Shown here: positions 25,441 through 33,843 of the stretch, piece by piece | How the letters are laid out: every line of letters starts with the position of its first letter | How positions within the stretch are numbered: position 1 is the stretch's first letter | Assembly (NCBI GenBank): GCA_004011035.1 | Contig: CP025734.1 | Coordinates: forward strand, 496,001 to 560,000 | Origin: Bdellovibrio sp. qaytius | GTDB lineage: Bacteria; Bdellovibrionota; Bdellovibrionia; Bdellovibrionales; Bdellovibrionaceae | Direction: 5' to 3' | Length of the DNA stretch: 64,000 bases | Notes under the pieces: model-generated | Database searches by the model: none | What the model was told of the DNA's origin: nothing | Seen by the model: the letters and a program-made list of their open reading frames with translations, nothing else | Made by a program: the position numbers and the translations under genes

Positions 25441-27384
25441 ATGAAAACATTAATCTCATACTTATTCATTGTTTTCGCATTGTTTAGTTTTAACTTTGCA
25501 CAAGCTTCTGATTGTGATTCAGCAAGCCCTGTGAAAGTTTCAGATTTAAAATTTATCGGTGAACCTTTAACAAATGTTTTGTCTACAATCGGTAAAGGCA
25601 CAAAGTGTTCGGTTGTAAAAGGTGTAACTACTGATGACTCTGCCAGAAAAGCCTGTTCGGCGCAAAATATGGCCGCCGTAAATCCGGGAAATCCACAGTA
25701 TGTAGGCAAAAGTTCTTCATATGGTACCCGCGGAGATAATTCTTTAGGATATTATTTCTGTATGCCTTTAAAGAAACGTCAAATGTGCGAATATATGATT
25801 GGTCAAAAAGGTTCAACGATGGATATTCGTTGGGTGGCCTCTGGTTCTAAAGGTGATAACAACGGTGATTGTAAGTGTAAGCGCAAAGGTGATTCAGCTT
25901 CAGAAGAAGTTGAATGTCCAGCTGATCCAACAAGTTTAGAAACTGGAAAATCAACAGGATGTACAGTGGTTGGTGCCGAACAAGGTGCTGATGGCCAATG
26001 TAAATGTGTTATCAGTAAAAAAGTTGTTCAAAATGGTGGTTCATGTGGTGATCAAGAGCCAGCTCCACAAGTTACTGAAAATGTAGATGATAATGATCTT
26101 GAAGAATGTGTCGCAGATTTAAAAGCGGCAAAGCTGGCTTGTTCTGAAAAAGGAAAAGCAGCCATAGATAAATGTAGTAAAGACGCTCCTGAAGTAAATA
26201 AAAATATCTCAGAAGCGCAACGTGTGTTGTCTATCGGTGTAGATGCGCTTCTAGCTAAAAATGCAAATACTGGAGCTTTAAATACCTGTGCAAAATTTGG
26301 AGCAGCTGGTACTGCCATAATCGAAGGTTTAAGTTTATTACGTGAAAATTGTAAAAAAGAATTAGAAAGCTGTAAAAAAGGTTGTGATGACCTTAAAGCA
26401 TTCAGCGAAAAAACTGATGCAGACTATGTCAAAGAATGCGAAGCAAAGTTTAAGGCTGCAAATCCACCAAAAACTTGGACGACAGCTCATGCTGATCGTT
26501 TAAAAGATATAGTAAAAGATCAAAAAGTTCTTGGTAACAACGCCGATAAATTTTGTAAAGGTGATGTTGAAAAAGCTGATGGTATGCTTAATAACTTCTT
26601 ACAAGATTTAGGCACAAGCGTTCAAAAAGCCGATATCTGTAGTTGTCAATTAGGTGCAGGAAGCCAAAGCACAGTCTCATCAGAAACAGGTGCAGAATCT
26701 TGTGATGCGGTGGCCTCTCCATTAACTTGTATGCAAAATCTTAATCAACCAGGTTGTTCATTCAGTTCTGTAGGTTGCAGCCCAGGTTCAACAATAGCGG
26801 GTTGTCGTAATCCTGTAGCAGCAAATGCTCCCGTAGGTTCAGGTGTTGCGATGCCAGCCTCAGGATTTGCTGGGCCTGGATTTGGTACGGCTTCGAATGG
26901 ATCGAATGCAGGTAAAGTTGCAGTTAATACTGGTGATTTAAGTGGTTTATATGATGAATCTCGTCCATCAGGATCGGGCACTGCAACAGCTGATGCAGGA
27001 TCACCATTTGGTGCTGCTGGTCCATCTGGATCATTAGGTGGCGGTGGTGGCGGCGGCGGTGCCGGTGCCGCTGAAGGTGGCGGCGCAGCTGGGGCTGGTG
27101 AAGAAAAAGAAAAAGGCGGTCTTGCTGGATTTTTTCAAAATACAAAAGCTGGCATAGCTAGTTTATTTGGTGGCGGCTCTGGTGATAAAGGAAGCGCATT
27201 TAAAAAACCAGATAACAAAGCTTATAAAAATGATATCAACGGATTCCGCCCTAAGGCTGGAGTGCGAGGCGTGGCTGGCGATAATCCATACGGTGGTAAA
27301 AACCGTGACATTTGGAAAACTATGAACGAACGTTATAATGATCAGTATCACACATTTATAACGGTGGAGAATCCATCCAATTAG
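25441..27384 (+). CDS. Large secreted Cys/Gly-rich protein, paralogue 2
   Basis: The ATG at 25441 follows the stop of paralogue 1 by one base, so translation is coupled. The 647-residue protein has a signal peptide (to AQASDC), a Cys-rich region with repeated CKC motifs, a helical Lys/Cys section (KKELESCKKGCDDLKAF), then the Gly-rich linker with TGDLSGL and SGTATADAGSPFG, and the conserved tail GFFQNTKAGIASLFGGGSGDK, FRPKAGVRGVAGD, DIWKTMNERY. The N-terminal third differs from paralogue 1, while the linker motifs and tail are kept; these are probably the parts that matter for export or assembly (inference). Confidence 0.8.
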   Translation: MKTLISYLFIVFALFSFNFAQASDCDSASPVKVSDLKFIGEPLTNVLSTIGKGTKCSVVKGVTTDDSARKACSAQNMAAVNPGNPQYVGKSSSYGTRGDNSLGYYFCMPLKKRQMCEYMIGQKGSTMDIRWVASGSKGDNNGDCKCKRKGDSASEEVECPADPTSLETGKSTGCTVVGAEQGADGQCKCVISKKVVQNGGSCGDQEPAPQVTENVDDNDLEECVADLKAAKLACSEKGKAAIDKCSKDAPEVNKNISEAQRVLSIGVDALLAKNANTGALNTCAKFGAAGTAIIEGLSLLRENCKKELESCKKGCDDLKAFSEKTDADYVKECEAKFKAANPPKTWTTAHADRLKDIVKDQKVLGNNADKFCKGDVEKADGMLNNFLQDLGTSVQKADICSCQLGAGSQSTVSSETGAESCDAVASPLTCMQNLNQPGCSFSSVGCSPGSTIAGCRNPVAANAPVGSGVAMPASGFAGPGFGTASNGSNAGKVAVNTGDLSGLYDESRPSGSGTATADAGSPFGAAGPSGSLGGGGGGGGAGAAEGGGAAGAGEEKEKGGLAGFFQNTKAGIASLFGGGSGDKGSAFKKPDNKAYKNDINGFRPKAGVRGVAGDNPYGGKNRDIWKTMNERYNDQYHTFITVENPSN

Positions 27385-27397
27385 TGAGTAGTTTTAT

Positions 27398-27949
27398 ATG
27401 TTAAAAAATTTCATCTTGAGTTCACTTCTAGTTTTAAATTTTTCATCATGCGTGACTTATATCAAAAATGTAAGTCACGACGAAAGCAAGCCAACCTTAA
27501 CTGGCAAATACAAATCAGAAAAATTACGCATCTATTTTGCCAATAATACAGAGGCAGATCTTCAAAACGTTGAATTATTTCGCGAGCTAATTTTAGCAAA
27601 AAACATGTTTACCGAAGTTCTATTAGTTCGCAGTGAAAAAATTGAAACATGCGAAGGCTATTGCGTTTTATTCAGCAACAAGAAAAGCGGATTATCAATT
27701 GGTGAAAAATTAAATATGGGTGCAACGTATTTAACTTTAGGAATTATCCCATCACGTTTTACAAATGAATACGCCTTAAAAAATAAATATGGCCAAGTTG
27801 AAGATATTCAAGTTGTTAACTGGGTCTCTTTATTTTTAGTGTTTTACTTTAACAATGACACTTTCGAACAATCTGAAGAAACTCAGCTGATCAAGTTACA
27901 AACATTGTTAAATCAAGCTGATAGCTACAGCAGTACTGCAACTAATTAG
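27398..27949 (+). CDS. Putative lipoprotein in the secreted-paralogue operon
   Basis: The 183-residue protein has a lipoprotein signal with lipobox NFSSC at Cys18. The mature region has a beta-rich stretch, two cysteines (ETCEGYCVLF) and two hydrophobic segments (MGATYLTLGIIPS, VVNWVSLFLVFYF) that could touch the membrane. It starts 13 bases after paralogue 2 and so belongs to the same transcript; an outer-membrane partner for the secreted paralogues is possible. The gene ends two bases before the end of the convergent aspartokinase gene, with no terminator hairpin between. Confidence 0.75.
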   Translation: MLKNFILSSLLVLNFSSCVTYIKNVSHDESKPTLTGKYKSEKLRIYFANNTEADLQNVELFRELILAKNMFTEVLLVRSEKIETCEGYCVLFSNKKSGLSIGEKLNMGATYLTLGIIPSRFTNEYALKNKYGQVEDIQVVNWVSLFLVFYFNNDTFEQSEETQLIKLQTLLNQADSYSSTATN

Positions 27950-27951
27950 AT

Positions 27952-29154
27952 CTAGGCATTGATTAAGCTATGTAAGGCTTGAATCGCTTTATCTTTAGAA
28001 TCCAAATCTAAAATATAATTTAAACTCATGGCTGACTGAATAAAGTGGGCGGGCTGAATATTATTTTGCTGAAGCTTTTGCGTAACGGCCATTAAGGTGT
28101 CGTTTAAAGTAGAACCTGTACAAGTTAAACTTACAGAGCAGAGTTTATTATTTACGACACTGACTTGGTTATGCTTATTAAAATCCATCGATTCAATCGC
28201 AGCTAAAATTTCAGGTGGAGCTGTTAATAACATATGAGTTTTACCGCTTTTAACAAAACCATTTAAAATCTGAGGAACCGCAATATTTGATTTTTGCAAA
28301 GCGCTAAATAATATTTCAAAAGCTTGTGCTGGGGTTTCTGTATGAATCGCCATCTCTAAAATTTTTGCATGCGAATTAACGGCTAGTGGTTTTGAAGATT
28401 CAAACATAACACCCTCGTGTATAATTGTGCCTTCGCTGCTTTGACCGTGATTATGATCATGGGCAGGGCCGACGTATAATTTTACTTTTTTAAGTTTAGC
28501 TAATTCAACCGAGCGATAATGTAATACTTTAGCGCCCCAGTAAGTCATTTCTAATAAATGATCATAATTAAGTTGAGTGATTTTCTGAGCTTGTTTTACA
28601 AGTTTTGGATCAGCGGTAAAAATACTGCTGACATCTTTTAAAATTTCGCAACGATCGGCATTTAAATAGGCGGCCATGGCCACCGCTGAAGTATCTGAAC
28701 CACCACGACCTAAAGTAGTGATCTCTTTCGTTACAGGAGACACACCTTGAAACCCAGCTAAGATCACAATTTTATTTTTTTCTAACGCTTCTTGCACACG
28801 ATGAGCTTTCACATCCTTAATCATCGCACCTAAGTGTGACTCGTCTGTGAAAATGCCGGCTTGGCTGCCTGTAAAGCTAATCGCATCGTGACCTAAATCA
28901 TTCAAAGCGATACTTACTAGCGACATACTAATGCGTTCACCCACAGATAAAAGCATATCTAATTCACGCAAGTTGGGTGAGCGACTTACATTATGAGCTA
29001 AATCAATCAGTTGGTTTGTTGTTTGCCCCATGGCCGAAACCACAGCAACAATTTGAATGTTTTTCTTTTTCAATTCAGAAATACGGTGCGCCGCTGATTT
29101 AATTTTTTCAGGATCTGCTAAGGTGGCGCCACCATATTTTTGTACTATTAACAT
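27952..29154 (-). CDS. lysC: Aspartate kinase
   Basis: Aspartokinase makes aspartyl-4-phosphate for lysine/diaminopimelate, threonine and methionine. The 400-residue protein has the amino-acid-kinase domain (residues 1-230; VVSAMGQTTNQL, GERISMSLVSIAL, TTLGRGGSDTSAVAMAAYL, FTADPKLV, YWGAKVLH) and two C-terminal ACT-like regions. Two signatures are off: the usual KFGGTSV is KYGGATL, and the YTDVDGVYTADP loop reads LKDVSSIFTADP. The fold and length are those of a monofunctional aspartokinase. The gene follows the transglycosylase gene by 4 bases. Confidence 0.9.
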   Translation of the reverse strand: MLIVQKYGGATLADPEKIKSAAHRISELKKKNIQIVAVVSAMGQTTNQLIDLAHNVSRSPNLRELDMLLSVGERISMSLVSIALNDLGHDAISFTGSQAGIFTDESHLGAMIKDVKAHRVQEALEKNKIVILAGFQGVSPVTKEITTLGRGGSDTSAVAMAAYLNADRCEILKDVSSIFTADPKLVKQAQKITQLNYDHLLEMTYWGAKVLHYRSVELAKLKKVKLYVGPAHDHNHGQSSEGTIIHEGVMFESSKPLAVNSHAKILEMAIHTETPAQAFEILFSALQKSNIAVPQILNGFVKSGKTHMLLTAPPEILAAIESMDFNKHNQVSVVNNKLCSVSLTCTGSTLNDTLMAVTQKLQQNNIQPAHFIQSAMSLNYILDLDSKDKAIQALHSLINA

Positions 29155-29158
29155 ACGT

Positions 29159-30130
29159 TTAATCTAACGCAAATTTTTTGGTTTGATCACGAAAAAACTG
29201 TTGTGCCACGGCGAGTGACCCAGTTGGTACGCGAATCCAGTGCTGTTTTGAAGTTTTTGGAATATAACCTAACACTAATTCAGCATTTAAATCTCTCAGC
29301 GACTTGCGAGTTACACTTAAATAATCAGCTAATAACTCAATATCAGTACCAGCAGGAGCTTTTACAAACTCATAACTTAACGGAAATTCAGGATCTAAAT
29401 TGCGAAAGCCGTAAAGATTAGGTGCCTTGGCGATCATTAATGCAGCTAAAATCTTCGGAACATAATCTTGTGTTTCTTGCGGTAAAGCTCCGAGACGAAC
29501 TAACTCCCAGTAATCTTTAGTGCCGTATCTTTTAATTTTACTGCGTAAGCCGCCTTCGCCCATATTATAGCTGGCAGCGACTAAGTACCACGAACCAAAT
29601 TCCGCATATAAATCCTGCATGTAACGAATGGCTGCTTTTGTACTTTTTTGTAAATCACGACGTTCATCAATCCAATACTCTTGATTTAAGCCATAGTGTT
29701 TTCCGGTCGCAGGAATAAACTGCCAAGGGCCAACGGCGCTGGCTGTGCTGATCGCAGTCGCCGAAAATCCACTTTCAATCATCACCATATAACCTAAATC
29801 ACCAGGTAAACCTGATTTTTTAAGTTCGGCCTGAATGTAGGGCATGTACTTCGAAGATTTTTCTAACCAATTACGAAAAAAGGTTTTTCCACGTGTTTGA
29901 TAATATGAAATCCAAAAACTGACTTTGTGATTGTAAGTCACTGGCAGATCAAAAATAAAATGTTCAGTTTTGCCATTTTGTTTTTGCTCTAAGATGCGCA
30001 ATTTATCTTTAAGAGATAAAGTTTTCAATTTTTGATCTAAAGGTTTTGTGGCAACAGCTGCATGAGCAGAAGGTAAGCCCACTGCTAAGTTTAAAACAAC
30101 AACCGCTACAAATAGATTTCTTAAAAGCAT
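29159..30130 (-). CDS. MltD-like membrane-bound lytic transglycosylase
   Basis: The start is ATG 30130, giving 323 residues with a signal peptide (to SAHAA). The SLT domain lies at about residues 105-230: catalytic Glu in MIESGFSATAISTASAVGPWQFIP, then DLQKSTKAAIRYMQDLYAEFGSWYLVAASYNMGEGG and DYVPKILAALMIAK, as in MltD/YjbJ-type enzymes that cut peptidoglycan glycan strands. The C-terminal 60 residues look like one divergent LysM-type module (GTDIELLADYLSVTRKSLRDLN). It lies upstream of lysC in the same operon, and divergent from the flagellar genes. Confidence 0.93.
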   Translation of the reverse strand: MLLRNLFVAVVVLNLAVGLPSAHAAVATKPLDQKLKTLSLKDKLRILEQKQNGKTEHFIFDLPVTYNHKVSFWISYYQTRGKTFFRNWLEKSSKYMPYIQAELKKSGLPGDLGYMVMIESGFSATAISTASAVGPWQFIPATGKHYGLNQEYWIDERRDLQKSTKAAIRYMQDLYAEFGSWYLVAASYNMGEGGLRSKIKRYGTKDYWELVRLGALPQETQDYVPKILAALMIAKAPNLYGFRNLDPEFPLSYEFVKAPAGTDIELLADYLSVTRKSLRDLNAELVLGYIPKTSKQHWIRVPTGSLAVAQQFFRDQTKKFALD

Positions 30131-30341
30131 CACTTCATTATGCCTTCCAAGAGCTAGAAAGGTCGAGAGTGCATTTTTGACAGTCGAGGACAGTCTGGCT
30201 GACAAATTAATGACATCCTTTTCCTAGACTGGTTTTTAGTCGAGTCTTAAAGCGGCGCTGTAATGTCATTGTAATGGCGCTGGATTCTGATTTTTTAGAA
30301 AGGCTAGACAAAAATATTGGGCACGGTCGAGGTGTAAGTTT

Positions 30342-30357
30342 TGGCATTGGCGTTGCT
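30342..30357 (+). promoter_or_regulatory. Sigma-54 promoter of the flgF operon
   Basis: TGGCATTGGCGTTGCT has GG (30343-30344) and GC (30355-30356) exactly 10 bases apart, the -24/-12 rule for RpoN. It lies 59 bases before flgF and fits class II flagellar gene control. Confidence 0.75.
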
Positions 30358-30415
30358 CTTTCACTTAAGATGAGAATCCATATGAGCTACGCAGTTTCCA
30401 TGGAAGGAACATAAG

Positions 30416-31255
30416 ATGAGTTTAAAAGGTATTTATACAGCCTTAAGTGGGGCGGTTGCCCAGTCATTAAAGATGGACACGATCGCCAATAATATTGCGA
30501 ACGTGAACACAACTGGATTTAAAAAAGATCAACAAACTTTCGGTGAATATTTGACGGCGATGGAAAAAGAACAAGATGTTATGAAAGTTCCAAGAATGCC
30601 GGCATCGATAGATAGTTTTTATGAATTAAACGGTGGCGACAAAGCATATGTTGATGCCACTGGTACATATACAAATTTTGAACAAGGCAGTTTGAAAGCC
30701 ACAGGCGGTAAACTTGATGTGGCCATCGAAGGCGCAGGATTTTTTGAAGTCGGTACTCCTAATGGCGTAAAATTAACTCGTGCAGGTAATTTTACAATTG
30801 ATGGCAATGGCCAGCTTGTCACTAAAGAAGGTCATCCTGTTTTATTAGAGGCCCCTGAAGGTGCAGATGGTTTAGCCAATGGTGATAATATTGATGCGCG
30901 CACTGTGCGTGTGAGTGGTTCGTCTCCGATCAATATCTCTGATGCGGGTGAAGTTTTCGAAGGTGATACAAAGATTGGTAAATTATCAGTAGTTACAGCA
31001 GGTAATACAGATGCTTTACAAAAAATCGGTAGTAATCTTTACGGATTTAAAGACAACATGAATGCCGAAATTTCTTCGACAAAAATTCCAAGTCTTAAAC
31101 AAGGTTTTCTTGAAACAAGTAACGTTAATATCATCAACGAAATGACAGACATGATTATGGCTCAGCGGGTGTTCGAAGGTACGCAAAAAGCCATCAGCGC
31201 TTATGACAATATGAGCGATAAGCTGATTAACGAAGTCGGCAGAACTAAAGTTTAA
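30416..31255 (+). CDS. flgF: Flagellar basal-body proximal rod protein FlgF
   Basis: FlgF is a proximal rod subunit. The 279-residue protein starts with the rod-family motif (MSLKGIYTALSGAVAQSLKMDTIANNIANVNTTGFK) and ends with the paired C-terminal helix (FLETSNVNIINEMTDMIMAQRVFEGTQKAI). It is less like FlgG than the next gene and carries an insert typical of FlgF. The ribosome site is AAGGAA. It is the first gene of the flgF-G-A-H-I-J run. Confidence 0.92.
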   Translation: MSLKGIYTALSGAVAQSLKMDTIANNIANVNTTGFKKDQQTFGEYLTAMEKEQDVMKVPRMPASIDSFYELNGGDKAYVDATGTYTNFEQGSLKATGGKLDVAIEGAGFFEVGTPNGVKLTRAGNFTIDGNGQLVTKEGHPVLLEAPEGADGLANGDNIDARTVRVSGSSPINISDAGEVFEGDTKIGKLSVVTAGNTDALQKIGSNLYGFKDNMNAEISSTKIPSLKQGFLETSNVNIINEMTDMIMAQRVFEGTQKAISAYDNMSDKLINEVGRTKV

Positions 31256-31288
31256 TTTTTTAAAAATATAAAATAATACGAGGTTAAA

Positions 31289-32074
31289 ATGTTTAAAAGT
31301 TTAAATACAGCAGCAACAGGAATGATCGCCCAACAAAGCAATATCGATGTCGTAGCCAATAATATTGCCAACGTTAATACAGCGGGGTTTAAAAAATCAC
31401 GCGCTGAATTCGAAGACTTAATGTACAGCAATCAAAAAGATCCGGGCCAAGCTTCAGGATTAAATTCGATCACGCCAACAGGTGTGCAAACAGGTCTAGG
31501 TGTTCGTACCGCTTCAATCCAAAAAGATTTCGGTTCTGGCCAAACGCAAATTACACATAATCCATTAGATTTTCAAATCGAAGGTAACGGCTTTTTTCAA
31601 GTGCGTACTCCAGATGGTGAAATTGGTTACACACGTGATGGCGCTTTTAAAAAAGATGCTTCAGGTAAAATCGTAGATAAAAATGGTAATAGCTTAATTC
31701 CTGAATTAATCATTCCTGAAACGGCAATGGTTGTTGAAGCGACTCCAACAGGAGAAATTCGCGTGATTCATAACACGGGTGCAGATCCTGAAGTGATCGG
31801 TCAGGTTGAATTAGCTAACTTTATTAATCCAGCGGGTTTAAAAAGTATGGGTAAAAACTTATTCGTACCAACGGCGGCGAGTGGTCAACCAGCTTCGATG
31901 CGCCCAGGTACACAAGGTGCTGGGTTCTTAGCACAAAACCAATTAGAAACTTCAAATGTTAATATCGTTGATGAAATGATTAACATGATCACGGCACAAC
32001 GTGCTTATGAAACGAATTCAAAAGTCATTCAAACATCTGATCAAATGCTACAAACAGCAGTGAATGTGAAATAA
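31289..32074 (+). CDS. flgG: Flagellar distal rod protein FlgG
   Basis: FlgG forms the distal rod that crosses the periplasm. At 261 residues it has the standard length, the N-terminal LNTAATGMIAQQSNIDVVANNIANVNTAGFKKSRAEFEDLMY with the FlgG-specific DLMY segment, and C-terminal LETSNVNIVDEMINMITAQRAYETNSKVIQTSD. The stop codon overlaps the flgA start (TAATG). Confidence 0.97.
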   Translation: MFKSLNTAATGMIAQQSNIDVVANNIANVNTAGFKKSRAEFEDLMYSNQKDPGQASGLNSITPTGVQTGLGVRTASIQKDFGSGQTQITHNPLDFQIEGNGFFQVRTPDGEIGYTRDGAFKKDASGKIVDKNGNSLIPELIIPETAMVVEATPTGEIRVIHNTGADPEVIGQVELANFINPAGLKSMGKNLFVPTAASGQPASMRPGTQGAGFLAQNQLETSNVNIVDEMINMITAQRAYETNSKVIQTSDQMLQTAVNVK

Positions 32075-32964
32075 TGAAAAAATTAGTTCTAATTTCTTTA
32101 ATGTTCGTGTCTCAAATCGCTTTAGCTAAAAGTGAAATCACTTTGTCTTCGGCGATTGAAGTGTCTCCGCGTGAAGTCATTACAGCCTATGATATCGTTG
32201 AGGGCCGTAATTTAAGTGAAGATACGTTATCTGATTTAAAAGCTATCGAACTTGGTAACGCACAAACAAAAACAATTAGTAAATTAGAAATCATTAAAAA
32301 GTTTCGTGGTTTAGAGTCAAATTTCAGATTACCCACTGAAGTTAAAATCTTGCGTTCAAAATCAAATGTTTCTCGTTTAGAGATCGAGCGCAAAGTCATG
32401 AATCACCTTTTAGCTAAGTGTGGTACGTGTGAATACCGTATTCAAATTAACTCGGTTCCACAAAATCTATTAACAGATTGGGAATTAGACATGAATGTTG
32501 ATTTTAATAAATCAACAGTGATGATACCGGCTTTTTCAACATCAGCGCCTGAGAAAAAAGGCTGGGTTGTGGTTGAATTAAAAAAATATGCTAATGTTCC
32601 GGTCTTAACTCGCCCACTAAAAATTGGTGATGTGATCACAGACGATGCTGTAACAACTGAAATGCGCTTAATGCAAAGCTATCAAGACGCGATCATGGAT
32701 GTAAAATCAGTGGTTGGTATGCAAGCGTCTCGTTATTTAACAATGGGGCAAACGTTATCGTCAAAAGACTTAAAGCGTGAACAAATTCTAAAAAAAGGCC
32801 AAATGGTTAAAGCCATTTTTGGGGCTGACGCTTTAGAAATTTCGATCAGCGCACAGGCCGAAGAAGGTGGCGCTGTCGGAGATGTAGTTAAGGTTAAAAA
32901 TCTTGATTCGCAAAAAATGTTTGCTGCAAAGATTATTGACCGCGGCGTAGTTAGAATTGAATAG
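32074..32964 (+). CDS. flgA: Flagellar P-ring assembly chaperone FlgA
   Basis: FlgA helps FlgI assemble the P ring in the periplasm. The 296-residue protein has a signal peptide (to ALAKS) and a C-terminal SAF domain (residues about 170-290) with VLTRPLKIGDVITDDAVTTEMR, VVGMQASRYLTMGQTLSSKDL and the ending VKVKNLDSQKMFAAKIIDRGVVRIE. One pair of cysteines (CGTC) lies in the N-terminal half. The start codon overlaps the flgG stop. Confidence 0.92.
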   Translation: MKKLVLISLMFVSQIALAKSEITLSSAIEVSPREVITAYDIVEGRNLSEDTLSDLKAIELGNAQTKTISKLEIIKKFRGLESNFRLPTEVKILRSKSNVSRLEIERKVMNHLLAKCGTCEYRIQINSVPQNLLTDWELDMNVDFNKSTVMIPAFSTSAPEKKGWVVVELKKYANVPVLTRPLKIGDVITDDAVTTEMRLMQSYQDAIMDVKSVVGMQASRYLTMGQTLSSKDLKREQILKKGQMVKAIFGADALEISISAQAEEGGAVGDVVKVKNLDSQKMFAAKIIDRGVVRIE

Positions 32965-33013
32965 AATTTAGAAAATGGTCAGCTGGAAGCTGATCATAAG
33001 GAGCTTTTCACGG

Positions 33014-33838
33014 ATGAAATACTTATTAGTTTTACCATTATTTTTCACAGGATGTGCATCAATGTACGACTTTTTTGGTTTTGACGGACCAAAGCAAGAA
33101 GTCGTTGTTAAGCAAGAAGTGGTCAAAGAGCCGTTAACAAAATACTCAGAAATTAATAATTTTGCACCAGCATCAGATCGCAATTACAAGCGCATGACTA
33201 AAGAGCGCTTTGAAGAAGACGCTGAAGTCCAAGCCAATGCAGGTTCATTATGGGTGATGGAAGGTCAAACAAGTTATTTATTTGCACAAAATAAAAAACG
33301 CCGCGAAGGTGATCCTTCAACGCTACTTGTGCAAGGTATGGCACTAAAAGATGTTCAAATGAAAGCCGTTGCGATTAAAGATTTACTTGTCGAATTAGAA
33401 AATCAGAAAAAAGAAGCAGAAGCAAAAAAGAAAAAAGAAGAAGAAAAAGTGCAGCGTTTAGCTGATATCGAAAAAGAGAAAAAATCGATCTTATCTAAAA
33501 GCGAAGCTGATAATGAAGATGCAGCGGCCGTGTTAGCAGAGCAACGTATCGATGCCAGAAAACCTGCATCTGTACCTGTTGTCGAAGCTAAACCAGATCC
33601 AACGTTAGATAAAATTAACTTTAAAGAGATCGAGCAAGTGCCTATTAAAATCACTGAGCGTTTGCCTGACAATCAATACCGTGTAGCGGGTCAACAGTTC
33701 TTAACGATTCGTAATCGCCCTTATAAACTAATCGTTAATGGAACCATTCGCGGTGATGATTTTTCTGATCAAAGTTTCAGTTCAGAAAAAATGTTCGACG
33801 GTAATTTTGAGTTAGTTCACTTAAAGAAAGCTGAGTAA
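33014..33838 (+). CDS. flgH: Flagellar L-ring lipoprotein FlgH with coiled-coil insertion
   Basis: FlgH forms the outer-membrane L ring. ATG 33014 (AAGGAG 10 bases upstream) gives 274 residues with lipobox FFTGC. The FlgH pattern is present in two parts: AGSLWVMEGQTSYLFAQNKKRREGDP near residues 72-100, and ITERLPDNQYRVAGQQFLTIRNRPYKLIVNGTIRGDDF toward the end. Between them is a highly charged helical stretch of about 90 residues (ENQKKEAEAKKKKEEEKVQ and on) predicted as coiled coil, where normal FlgH has beta structure. Position between flgA and flgI supports the call. Confidence 0.85.
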   Translation: MKYLLVLPLFFTGCASMYDFFGFDGPKQEVVVKQEVVKEPLTKYSEINNFAPASDRNYKRMTKERFEEDAEVQANAGSLWVMEGQTSYLFAQNKKRREGDPSTLLVQGMALKDVQMKAVAIKDLLVELENQKKEAEAKKKKEEEKVQRLADIEKEKKSILSKSEADNEDAAAVLAEQRIDARKPASVPVVEAKPDPTLDKINFKEIEQVPIKITERLPDNQYRVAGQQFLTIRNRPYKLIVNGTIRGDDFSDQSFSSEKMFDGNFELVHLKKAE

Positions 33839-33843
33839 TTAAA

